Shown one piece after another: positions 34,903-42,729 of a stretch of 64,000 nt of DNA. Source of the stretch: Achromobacter sp. HZ34 (lineage in GTDB: Bacteria; Pseudomonadota; Gammaproteobacteria; Burkholderiales; Burkholderiaceae_B); assembly GCF_002209485.1 (NCBI RefSeq), contig NZ_NJIX01000007.1:186001-250000 (forward strand), read 5' to 3'. The position numbers and the translations under genes were made by a program. The notes under the pieces are model-generated. The model made no database searches and was not told the origin of the DNA. It saw only the letters and a list, made by a program, of their open reading frames with translations. Within the stretch, counting starts at the first letter, position 1, and every line of letters starts with the position of its first letter.

Positions 34903-35811
34903 TCAGGAAACCACGCATGGCAGTGATGCCGCGCTGAAGGCGGGCAGTTCGAGCAGGTTCCGGAGATTCATCCGTGGGGCGTTACGGTCGTCGATCCGCG
35001 CGTCCTGGTCGCCAGGGATGGTGTTCGCAAGGACTGCCATGATGTGGGGATTGCTGGCGCGCAGCAGGGCCACGAGGCCGCCGGGGTCGCGCTGGGCCAG
35101 CGCGTGGCGGCACAAGGTAAAGAGATAGCCGGCGTCCTCATCCGTGTCATCCCTGACTGGCTGCCCGTCCTTTTCATTCATCGCATCCCGCCTGTCCTGC
35201 CCGTCCCGACCATCCCGCCCGTCCGTCTTCGGCCGGCGGCCCTGCGCCGGCGACGAACGCAGCCGCCGCAGCAGGCGGTGCAGATGCTGGCGGGACGCAT
35301 CCTCGCTGCGTCCGGCCAAGGCGCCCAGTTCGGCATGGCTGAACTCGAAGATTTCATACAGCAGCACGGCCGCCGCGTCGGCCGGGGCCAGGGTGTGGCT
35401 GAGATGAGCGAGCGCGGCTTCCACCCGCTGCGCCTGCGCGGCCAGGCGTTGCGGATCGTCTTCGTCCTGCGCCGTGGCGACAGCGCCCCCAAGGCCGTTG
35501 TTTGCGATAGCCCCGCCAGCTTCGGGGGCCCCGGCAAATCCGATTGCTCCAGCAGCCTCGGCGGCGCCATTGGAAAGAATCGCGTGATAACGCCCCTGCC
35601 GCCGCAGGAAATCGATGCAGAGATGGTGCAATACGGTCACCAGCCACGCCTCCCGGCCCGAATCGCTGGCAGGCAGCGCAGTGGCCGCCGTGCGCAGATA
35701 GGTGTCCTGCACCAGATCTTCCGCCTCGGCGCCCTGGGCCAGCCAGCGCCGGGCCAGGGCAATCAGGCGCCTGCGCAGCGCGTCATCGTGGCTCAATGGA
35801 TGGGAGGACAT
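34903..35811 (-). CDS. ECF-like RNA polymerase sigma factor with C-terminal extension
   Basis: Protein of 302 residues from ATG 35811 (a GTG at 35823 would add four). Sigma region 2 is visible in AEDLVQDTYLRT and AWLVTVLHHLCIDFLRR; region 4 in LSHTLAPADAAAVLLYEIFEFSHAELGALAGRSEDASRQHLHRLLRRL. These are separated by an unusual Ala/Gly-rich linker (about 85-120). A charged linker (DGRDGRDGQDRRD) leads to an extra C-terminal domain of about 90 residues. C-terminal extensions occur in ECF groups that lack an anti-sigma factor, and no anti-sigma gene is adjacent. It diverges from the ClpP-like gene at 35882. Confidence 0.78.
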   Translation of the reverse strand: MSSHPLSHDDALRRRLIALARRWLAQGAEAEDLVQDTYLRTAATALPASDSGREAWLVTVLHHLCIDFLRRQGRYHAILSNGAAEAAGAIGFAGAPEAGGAIANNGLGGAVATAQDEDDPQRLAAQAQRVEAALAHLSHTLAPADAAAVLLYEIFEFSHAELGALAGRSEDASRQHLHRLLRRLRSSPAQGRRPKTDGRDGRDGQDRRDAMNEKDGQPVRDDTDEDAGYLFTLCRHALAQRDPGGLVALLRASNPHIMAVLANTIPGDQDARIDDRNAPRMNLRNLLELPAFSAASLPCVVS

Positions 35812-35881
35812 GGCGGCTGTCACGTTTCATGTGGCTGGTTCGTATAGCGGGTGAACTTAACACGAACAGGAGTTCTCCCCG

Positions 35882-36505
35882 ATGTATGCACCGACCCATG
35901 CCACCGATCCGGACCATCCCGCCCAGGCTGCCCCTGGACAGAACAACACCTTCCTGGAGGAGAAAACCTTCCGCACCAGGACGGTGCTGGTGTTCGGCCC
36001 CGTCACGGATGCGTCGGCGTCCGAAACGGTGCGCCGCCTGCTCACCCTGGACGCGGAGTCCAGCGCGCCCATCAACATGATCGTGTCGTCCCCTGGCGGC
36101 CATCTGGAATCGGGCGATGCGATACACGATGTCGTCCGCTTCATTACCGCGCCGGTCAACATGATAGGCACGGGCTGGGTCGGCAGTGCCGCCACGCATC
36201 TGTACCTGGGCGCAGCACGCGAGCGCCGCTTCTGCCTGCCGCAGACCCGCTTCCTGATCCACCAGCCTAGCGGTGGCGCCGGCGGCGTCGCCAGCGACAT
36301 TGCCATCCAGGCGCGCGAGATCGTCAAGGCGCGTGAACGCATCGCCCGCGTCATTGCGCGCGAAAGCGGCCAACCCCTGGAACGCGTGCTGGCGGACATC
36401 GAACGCGACCACTGGATGCCGGCGGACGAGGCCGTCGCCTACGGCCTGGTCACGCGCATCATCGAGCGGCGCGGGGAGTTGGATGAAGGGCTGGGCCGGG
36501 GTTAG
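35882..36505 (+). CDS. ClpP-family serine protease (second-type ClpP)
   Basis: ATP-dependent Clp protease proteolytic subunit homologue, 207 residues, with AGGAG upstream of ATG 35882. Aligning with standard ClpP places the triad at S102, H127 (LIHQPSGG) and D176 (IERDHWMPADEAVAYGLV). The usual QAASMG around the nucleophile is WVGSAATH, so the site is present but unusual. There is no neighbouring ClpX or ClpA gene. The gene is divergent from an ECF-like sigma factor and may be under its control, suggesting a condition-specific paralogue rather than the housekeeping enzyme. Confidence 0.88.
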   Translation: MYAPTHATDPDHPAQAAPGQNNTFLEEKTFRTRTVLVFGPVTDASASETVRRLLTLDAESSAPINMIVSSPGGHLESGDAIHDVVRFITAPVNMIGTGWVGSAATHLYLGAARERRFCLPQTRFLIHQPSGGAGGVASDIAIQAREIVKARERIARVIARESGQPLERVLADIERDHWMPADEAVAYGLVTRIIERRGELDEGLGRG

Positions 36506-36545
36506 GACCGGAATCCGGCCAAGGCCAGCGCGCATGTAGGGCGCC

Positions 36546-36565
36546 GCGGCCAGCGACCTGGCCGC
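36546..36565. terminator. hairpin between convergent ClpP-like and LysR genes
   Basis: Perfect eight-base stem GCGGCCAG/CTGGCCGC with a four-base loop, ending three bases from the LysR stop. No T tract; likely a weak shared terminator. Confidence 0.5.
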
Positions 36566-36567
36566 AC

Positions 36568-37536
36568 CTAGCCGGTCGCAACGATGCCCTGTTCACTGAC
36601 GATGTGGCGCAGCGTCAGCAGCCAGTTTGAGAAGGCGCGGATCTCCGGCCGGCGGCCGGTGTCCGAACGATAGAGCAGGTAGTACGCGTCGCCCGTGGGC
36701 ACGCGCAGGTCGAAAGGAAAGAACAGTTCGTGGCGCCACTCGAGCAGGTCTATGTCGGCGGCCGCCACGCAGGCCACGCCTTGGCCTTCGCGCGTGGCCA
36801 GCACCGCCATGAAGCGCTGGCCGACCCAGATCGATTTGGCGTCCGCGGGCATGGACGCACCATTGGCCTGCAGCCAGGTGTGCCACAGGTCGGGCCGGCT
36901 GGCATTGTGTATGAGCGTCAGCTTGCCCAGGTCGTCGATGTCGTCGATGCGAAGACCACCCATGACCAGCCGCCGGCTGCACACGGGCGCGATGTATTCA
37001 TCCCACACGTGCAGGGCCTCGATACCGGTCCAGTCCTGCACCATGTCGGTGGAGAAGGGGGCATCCTGCGGTGCCGGTACGCGACCCGGCAGGCGGCCCA
37101 GGCGCAGCGCGATGTCCACGCCGTCGCGCCTGAAGTCGACCGGCTCCTGCGACGTCGATACGTGCAGCCGGATTTCCGGGTGCAGCCGGTTGAAGTCGGC
37201 CAGCCTTTGCAGCAGCCACAGGCTGGCGCAGGAGGACAGCACGCTGATCGACAGCGGCTTGCCGGGTTCGGCAAGATGATCGACACGGGTATTGGCGATC
37301 TGGTCCAGCACCGAGGTGGCCATGGTCAGGTAGCGGCGGCCGGCCGCGGTGAGAATCACGCCGCGCGCTTCGCGCTGGAACAGATCGACCCCCAGGAATT
37401 CCTCCAGGATCTTGACCTGCCGGCTGACCGCGCCCTGGGTCACGCTCAGCTCATTGGCCGCGGCGGTGAAGTTTCCATGGCGGCCGGCCGCTTCGAAGGC
37501 ACGCACTGCAAGCAAAGGGGGAAGGCGACGTTTCAC
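36568..37536 (-). CDS. LysR-family regulator, GcvA-like
   Basis: Regulator of 322 residues. The DNA-binding part (LLAVRAFEAAGRHGNFTAAANELSV, TQGAVSRQVKILEEFLGVDLFQR, split here) is of the GcvA/AmpR subgroup, followed by an effector domain with SSCASLWLLQRLADF near residue 100. It faces the seven-gene ABC transporter/deacetylase/amidase operon (37905-44110) across a 368-base gap and is the obvious candidate for its control. Confidence 0.92.
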   Translation of the reverse strand: MKRRLPPLLAVRAFEAAGRHGNFTAAANELSVTQGAVSRQVKILEEFLGVDLFQREARGVILTAAGRRYLTMATSVLDQIANTRVDHLAEPGKPLSISVLSSCASLWLLQRLADFNRLHPEIRLHVSTSQEPVDFRRDGVDIALRLGRLPGRVPAPQDAPFSTDMVQDWTGIEALHVWDEYIAPVCSRRLVMGGLRIDDIDDLGKLTLIHNASRPDLWHTWLQANGASMPADAKSIWVGQRFMAVLATREGQGVACVAAADIDLLEWRHELFFPFDLRVPTGDAYYLLYRSDTGRRPEIRAFSNWLLTLRHIVSEQGIVATG

Positions 37537-37904
37537 TTGATAGGTATGAGTAAAACTGAGTCAGCCCTCAGGATAAATCGTTTGTGCACTGCGGGGACGA
37601 TTCGTCACACTGGCCGCCATGACTGATGCCCGATTTTTCTTTGAAATCGACGGCATTGGCGAAAATTAGAGGGAAAACCCTCATCGTCAAGGGGAATACA
37701 GCATGCCTCATGCTGCGAGTGCGCCTGCCTATGCGGCAGGTGGCGGTGTGTCGTCTCGGCGGCGCCGCGCACCCGGCCATCGGCCGATCGATTCGTCTCC
37801 CGTTTCGTGGGGAGCTACCCCTGTCAATTTTTCTTCCCGGACCTGGACGTCATTCGCGACGGCCGGTGCGCCAGTCTTTTCCCGCAACTGATAGGAGTAG
37901 CAAA
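37537..37904. other. divergent control region of the ABC/deacetylase operon
   Basis: 368 bases without a credible gene. It should contain LysR-binding sites and both promoters. A small perfect hairpin GAGGG-AAAA-CCCTC is at 37669-37682. AGGAG at 37893-37897 is the ribosome-binding site of the next gene. Confidence 0.5.
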
Positions 37905-38750
37905 ATGCGTAAAGGGTTTTCCGCCGTACTCGGTTCCTTCCTGTTGTCCGCCTGCGCGCTGAGCGGCGCCGCTCATGCGGAATTTCACACCGCCGTCGAC
38001 GCCACGTATTCGCCCCACGCGATGCGCGACCTGTCGGGCAACCTGATCGGCTTCAACATCGACCTGACCAACGCCATGAGCAAGGAGCTGGGCGAGAAGA
38101 TATCCATCGACGGCGTGGAATGGAACGCCATCGTGCCGGGCCTGATGTCCAAGAAATATGACTACATCGCCGCGCCGATGACGGTCACGCCCGAGCTGGC
38201 CCAGAGCTTCATCTTCACCGAAGGCTATCTGAAGTCGATCTACGCCTTCGTGCAGAAAAAGGGCACGCCCGACATCAAGACTTCGGCCGACCTGCGCGGC
38301 AAGATCATCACCGTGAACAAGGGCAATCCGATGGAACGCTGGCTGCAGGCGCACCAGCAGGAGTACGGCTACACGTTCCAGTCGTTCGGCACCAATGCCG
38401 ACGCCGTGCAGGCCGTAATCTCCGGCCGCGCCTACGCCAATATGGCCACCATGCCGGTGATCCGCTGGGCGTCCAAGCAGAACCCCTTGCTGACGCCAGC
38501 GTCGTTCAGCATCGATTCCGGCAACGTGGTGGCGATGGCCTTTCGCAAGGATGACGGTGCCACCCGCGCCAAGTTTTCGAACGCGCTGAAGTGCCTCAAG
38601 CAGAAGGGCGTCGTCTCTGCCCTGGTCGAGAAGTGGATGGGCTACAAGCCCGCTGCCGACGACCTGCCGGCCAAGGCCGTCGATGGCACCGGCATCCCCG
38701 GCCTGCCCGGCTATGACGCGACGCCGGTCACGCTGGCCTGCAGCAAGTAA
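37905..38750 (+). CDS. periplasmic amino-acid-type ABC substrate-binding protein (family 3)
   Basis: Binding protein of 281 residues from ATG 37905, with a signal peptide to about residue 25 (SACALSGAAHAEF). The type-3 pattern is clear: FHTAVDATYSPHAMRDLSGNLIGFNIDLTNAMSKELG split over residues 26-62, then WNAIVPGLMSKKYDYIAAPMTVTPE. It has three Cys: one in the signal peptide, one mid-late and one near the C-terminus, the last two perhaps forming a disulfide. It is the first gene of the importer operon; the ligand is probably a nitrogen compound processed by the deacetylases and amidase downstream. Confidence 0.9.
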   Translation: MRKGFSAVLGSFLLSACALSGAAHAEFHTAVDATYSPHAMRDLSGNLIGFNIDLTNAMSKELGEKISIDGVEWNAIVPGLMSKKYDYIAAPMTVTPELAQSFIFTEGYLKSIYAFVQKKGTPDIKTSADLRGKIITVNKGNPMERWLQAHQQEYGYTFQSFGTNADAVQAVISGRAYANMATMPVIRWASKQNPLLTPASFSIDSGNVVAMAFRKDDGATRAKFSNALKCLKQKGVVSALVEKWMGYKPAADDLPAKAVDGTGIPGLPGYDATPVTLACSK

Positions 38751-38782
38751 TCCGCACGCAACCACGGTCGAGAGGAAGCGGC

Positions 38783-39526
38783 ATGGCCTACCCTGTGCTT
38801 GAAATCGTCAATCTGCAAAAGAGCTATGGCGCCAACCAGATTCTCAAGGGCGTCGACCTGTCGGTCAGCGCCGGCGAACTGGTTTGCATCATCGGCCCGT
38901 CCGGGTCGGGCAAGAGCAGCCTGCTGCGTTGCTGCAACCGGCTCGAAAGCGTGCAGGGGGGGCAGGTCCTGATCGATGGGGAAGAAATCACACGCGAGGA
39001 TGTCGACTTGAATCGCCTGCGCCAGAAAATCGGCATGGTGTTCCAGTCGTTCAACCTCTATCCCCATCTGCGCGTGATCGAGAACGTGTCACTGGCCTTG
39101 CGTCACGTCAAGAAGATGTCGCGCAAGGATGCCAACGACAAGGCTGTCGATGCGTTGACCAAGGTCGGCCTGGCCGACAAGCTGATGGCCAGGCCGGGCG
39201 AGCTGTCCGGCGGCCAGCAGCAGCGCGTGGGCATCGCGCGCGCCATCGCCCTCGACCCCAAGGTGTTGCTGCTCGACGAGCCCACCAGCGCGCTCGATCC
39301 CGAGCTGGTGGGCAGCGTGCTGGAAGTGATGAAGAGTCTCAAGAACCTGGGCATCACCATGCTGGTGGTGACGCATGAGATGGGCTTCGCCCACGATGCG
39401 GCGGACCGGGTGATCTTCATGGAGGGCGGCGTCGTGGTCGAAGACGGGCCGCCCCGGCAGATTTTCGAAACCCCGACGCAAGCCCGCACCCGTGAATTCG
39501 TGGGCCGCTATACCAAGGGGCGCTGA
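38783..39526 (+). CDS. polar amino-acid ABC transporter ATP-binding protein
   Basis: ATPase of 247 residues, GlnQ/HisP class: Walker A GPSGSGKSS (residues 37-45), Q-loop VFQSFNLYPH, signature LSGGQQQRVGIARA, Walker B VLLLDEPTSALD, switch His in VVTHEMGFA. It powers the importer formed with the two permeases that follow at two-base gaps. Confidence 0.95.
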   Translation: MAYPVLEIVNLQKSYGANQILKGVDLSVSAGELVCIIGPSGSGKSSLLRCCNRLESVQGGQVLIDGEEITREDVDLNRLRQKIGMVFQSFNLYPHLRVIENVSLALRHVKKMSRKDANDKAVDALTKVGLADKLMARPGELSGGQQQRVGIARAIALDPKVLLLDEPTSALDPELVGSVLEVMKSLKNLGITMLVVTHEMGFAHDAADRVIFMEGGVVVEDGPPRQIFETPTQARTREFVGRYTKGR

Positions 39527-39528
39527 GC

Positions 39529-40203
39529 ATGGATTCCAGCATCGTCGATGTCTTCCTGAATTGGGAAGTCATCCACCGCTACCTGCCCGACATCCTGGAA
39601 AGCCTGGTCGTCACCATCGCGCTGTCCGTCCTCATCGTGATCGGCGGCCTGGTCCTGGGCGCCGTGCTGGCGGTGGCGCGCGCGGCCGGCAACCGGCTGC
39701 TCGCCGTGCTGATCGTCATTTATGTGGACGTCTGGCGCACCATTCCACCCATGGTCTACCTGATCGTGGTGTTCTTCTGCGCACCCTATCTGGGACTGAC
39801 GCTGTCGCCCTTTGCCTCGACCTGGATCACGCTGACGCTCATCCTGGCGGCGTTCATCGAGGAATGTGTCTGGGTAGGCATCCTGGCGGTGCCCAAGGGG
39901 CAGGTCGAAGCCGCGCGCTCGACCGGCATGTCATGGCTCAAGACCATGCTGCACGTGGTACTGCCGCAGGCCGTGCGGATGATGATAGGCCCGATCACGG
40001 GAAAGATCGCGGCCATCACCAAGGAGACGGCGCTGGGCTCCGTCATCGGCCTTACCGAAATCCTGGGCGTGTCCGAGTCGGCGTCGTCGAACTCCGGCAA
40101 TCCGTCGACGCTGTCCGTGGCCGTGGTGCTGTACCTCGCCATCTTCCTGCCGGTGGTGATGGGTAGCCGCTACCTGGAGCGGACCTGGAACTGGAGGAAA
40201 TAG
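39529..40203 (+). CDS. amino-acid ABC transporter permease (first)
   Basis: Inner-membrane permease of 224 residues, HisM/GlnP type, with about five helices. The coupling motif EAARSTGMSWLKTMLHVVLPQAVRMM is split over residues 125-150. It starts two bases after the ATPase stop and is followed at two bases by its paralogue, so the channel is probably a heterodimer. Confidence 0.93.
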   Translation: MDSSIVDVFLNWEVIHRYLPDILESLVVTIALSVLIVIGGLVLGAVLAVARAAGNRLLAVLIVIYVDVWRTIPPMVYLIVVFFCAPYLGLTLSPFASTWITLTLILAAFIEECVWVGILAVPKGQVEAARSTGMSWLKTMLHVVLPQAVRMMIGPITGKIAAITKETALGSVIGLTEILGVSESASSNSGNPSTLSVAVVLYLAIFLPVVMGSRYLERTWNWRK

Positions 40204-40205
40204 CC

Positions 40206-40877
40206 ATGCAAGACGGATTACTGGATACCTTCTTCAACCTGGACATCTTCGGCCAGGTCCTGCCGCTGATGCTCAAGGGCCTGTGGATGACCTTCCAGCT
40301 GTCGGTGTTCACCATCGTGCTGGGACTGTCGGTCGGCCTGCTCATTGCGCTGGGCGTGACGCAGCGCAAGTCGCGCGCCCTGCGCATCGCGCTGACGATC
40401 TACATCGACCTGTTCCGCGCGCTGCCGCCGCTGGTGCTGCTGATTTTCATCTCCTTCCTGATCCACTTCTGGGGCATGGATTGGAGCAACTGGGGCATCA
40501 TCGCCTTGAGCTTCACGTTGAGCACGGCTTGCTACTACGGCGAAATCCTGCGAGCCGGCATCGAAGCGGTGCCGGGCGGGCAGGTCGAGGCCTCGCGTTC
40601 GACCGGCATGAGCGCGACGCAGACGCTGCGCTGCATCGTGTTGCCGCAGGCCTTTCGCAGCACCAACCCGGAGCTGTGCAGCAACAGCCTGCTGGTGATC
40701 AAGATGACAGCGATTGCCAGCGTGGTAGGCCTGCAGGACCTGCTGGGCATGGCGCGCAATGCGCAATCGTTGTTGTACAGCCCGGCGCCGCTGATCCTGT
40801 GCGCATTGATCTACCTGGTGTTGCTGTGGCCGGCCGTGCGCTGGGTCAGCAGCATGTCTGAACGGGAGGTCCGGTAG
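40206..40877 (+). CDS. amino-acid ABC transporter permease (second)
   Basis: Second HisM/GlnP-type permease, 223 residues, with the same coupling motif (VEASRSTGMSATQTLRCIVLPQ). Helices near the start (MLKGLWMTFQLSVFTIVLGLSVG) match the family. It partners the permease at 39529-40203. Confidence 0.93.
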   Translation: MQDGLLDTFFNLDIFGQVLPLMLKGLWMTFQLSVFTIVLGLSVGLLIALGVTQRKSRALRIALTIYIDLFRALPPLVLLIFISFLIHFWGMDWSNWGIIALSFTLSTACYYGEILRAGIEAVPGGQVEASRSTGMSATQTLRCIVLPQAFRSTNPELCSNSLLVIKMTAIASVVGLQDLLGMARNAQSLLYSPAPLILCALIYLVLLWPAVRWVSSMSEREVR

Positions 40878-40928
40878 AAGCAAGGCGATGCAAGGCATAT
40901 CCAAAGAACTACATCCGGAGAGCATGAA

Positions 40929-41834
40929 ATGAAACTACCCCATCACGACCGCTACGACTTCAGCCCCATCGTCGACCGTCCCGACTATAGCTGGCCCGAA
41001 GGCAAGCGCCTGGCGGTTTTCCTGTGCAACAACATCGAGTACTTCGCCTTTCGCGCGGGCATGGGCTCGGACAGCGCCGATGGCCTGACCAAGCAGAACC
41101 AGCGTAATTTTGCCTGGCGCGACTACGGCAACCGTGTCGGACTTTGGCGCTACCTTGACCTGCTCGACGAGTACGGCATTCCGGGCGCGCACAACGTCAA
41201 CTCCGCGGTGCTCGAACATTGCCCGCAGATTCTGGAACGCCTGGTTGCACGCAAGGATGAACTGATCGGCCATGGCCGCTCCAACGCCGAACGCCAGGAC
41301 GGTTTGTGGGAAGAAGACGAGGAACATCTCATCCGCCAGTGCACCGAGGTCGTCACCCGCCTGTCCGGTACGCAGCCCAAGGGCTGGCTGGGCCCCTACC
41401 TGGCCGAATCGGCGTGCACGCTGGATCTGCTGAAGGAAGCCGGCTATGACTACGTCATGGAGTGGCCGGCCGACGACCAGCCGTTCTGGATGCAGACGCG
41501 TTCCGGCCCCATCCTGTCCGTGCCCTATCCGATCGAGCTGAACGACTCGCCGGCAATGGTGTTTCGCCGCCATGGCGCGCGCGAGTTCTGCGACATGCTG
41601 ATCGACCAGTTCGACGAAATGCTCGCCGAATCGTCCAAGCATCCGCTGGTATTCAGCATCGCCCTGCATCCCTTCATCATCGGCCAGCCTTATCGGCTGC
41701 GCGCCTTCCGCCGCGTGCTCGACCACATCTTCAAGTCGCGCGACAAGTTCTGGCTGACCACGCCTGGCGAGATCGCCAAATATTGCGCCGCACTGCCGGC
41801 CGGTGTGGTGCCTGGCAGCATTTCCGGAGACTGA
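40929..41834 (+). CDS. polysaccharide deacetylase family protein, PuuE/allantoinase-like (first copy)
   Basis: NodB-fold hydrolase of 301 residues in the PuuE-like group. Visible motifs are DYGNRVGLWR, HGRSNAERQ (where classic deacetylases have HxxxH, so the second His is Asn), ILSVPYPIELND and IALHPFIIGQPYR. Members of this group include metal-independent allantoinase. It is followed after four bases by a paralogue with the same motifs, and both lie behind an amino-acid-type importer and before an amidase, suggesting hydrolysis of an imported ureide or cyclic amide. The exact substrate is unknown. Confidence 0.87.
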   Translation: MKLPHHDRYDFSPIVDRPDYSWPEGKRLAVFLCNNIEYFAFRAGMGSDSADGLTKQNQRNFAWRDYGNRVGLWRYLDLLDEYGIPGAHNVNSAVLEHCPQILERLVARKDELIGHGRSNAERQDGLWEEDEEHLIRQCTEVVTRLSGTQPKGWLGPYLAESACTLDLLKEAGYDYVMEWPADDQPFWMQTRSGPILSVPYPIELNDSPAMVFRRHGAREFCDMLIDQFDEMLAESSKHPLVFSIALHPFIIGQPYRLRAFRRVLDHIFKSRDKFWLTTPGEIAKYCAALPAGVVPGSISGD

Positions 41835-41838
41835 CACC

Positions 41839-42729
41839 ATGCTGGATTCCCACGGACGTTTTCCCCATTCCGATCTTCCCACCCGCCCCAAGTTCACCTG
41901 GCCACAAGGCAAGAAGCTGGCGGTCTATATCGCTGTCAATATCGAACACTTTCCCTATGGCGTGCAGTGCGGGGTCGACCTGGACCGCCAGACGCTGCCA
42001 TGGAGCCAGCGCAGCTGGCTGTGGCGCGACTACGGCAACCGCATCGGCGGCTGGCGCCTGATCGAACTGTTCGACGAGTTGCGCATGCCCGTGGGCGTGA
42101 TCGCCAACTCGGCCAACTACGAGCACTGCCCCGGCCTGATCGCCGCGCACCGCGCACGCGGCGATGAACTGATCGCGCATGGCCGCTCCAACGCCGAGCG
42201 CCAGATCGAGATGCCGATCGACCAGGAACGCGCCATGGTGCAGGAGGTCACGGACTATATGACGCAGGCCGACGGCGTCAAGCCGGCCGGCTGGTTGAGT
42301 CCGTATCTCACCCCCAGCCTGAACACCACCGATCTGCTGGCCGATGCGGGCTATGACTACACGCTGGACTGGGGTATCTGCGACGAGCAGCCGTTCTGGG
42401 TCAGGGCCGGCGAGCGCCGTATCCTGTCGGTGCCGTATCCCATCGAGCTCAACGACCAGCCCGCGGTCGTGTACCGGCGCAATACGGCGGCGGAATATGC
42501 CGAGATGATCGTCGACAACTTCGAGGAAATGCTGGACCGGGCGCAGGACACGCCGCTGGTATGCGCGATCTCGCTGCACTCGTTCATCATGGGCCAGCCT
42601 TTCCGTGCGCGCCGCCTGCGGGAAGCGCTGCGGCGCATCGTCAACCATCCGGACGTGTGGGTGACGTTGCCGCGCGACATCGCGGCGTACTACAAGGCGC
42701 TGCCCGCCGATGTCCAGTTGGCCGCCTGA
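41839..42729 (+). CDS. polysaccharide deacetylase family protein, PuuE/allantoinase-like (second copy)
   Basis: Paralogue of the preceding gene, 296 residues from ATG 41839, with DYGNRIGGWR, AHGRSNAERQ, ILSVPYPIELND and ISLHSFIMGQPFR. The position HP in the first copy is HS here (LHSF), so the two active sites are not identical and may differ in specificity or form a heteromer. The gene overlaps the amidase gene by 20 bases. Confidence 0.87.
   Translation: MLDSHGRFPHSDLPTRPKFTWPQGKKLAVYIAVNIEHFPYGVQCGVDLDRQTLPWSQRSWLWRDYGNRIGGWRLIELFDELRMPVGVIANSANYEHCPGLIAAHRARGDELIAHGRSNAERQIEMPIDQERAMVQEVTDYMTQADGVKPAGWLSPYLTPSLNTTDLLADAGYDYTLDWGICDEQPFWVRAGERRILSVPYPIELNDQPAVVYRRNTAAEYAEMIVDNFEEMLDRAQDTPLVCAISLHSFIMGQPFRARRLREALRRIVNHPDVWVTLPRDIAAYYKALPADVQLAA

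Noticed and set aside
32919-34937. 672-codon open frame on the plus strand
   Set aside because: Antisense of the kinase start and the DHA2 exporter; the composition is not protein-like.
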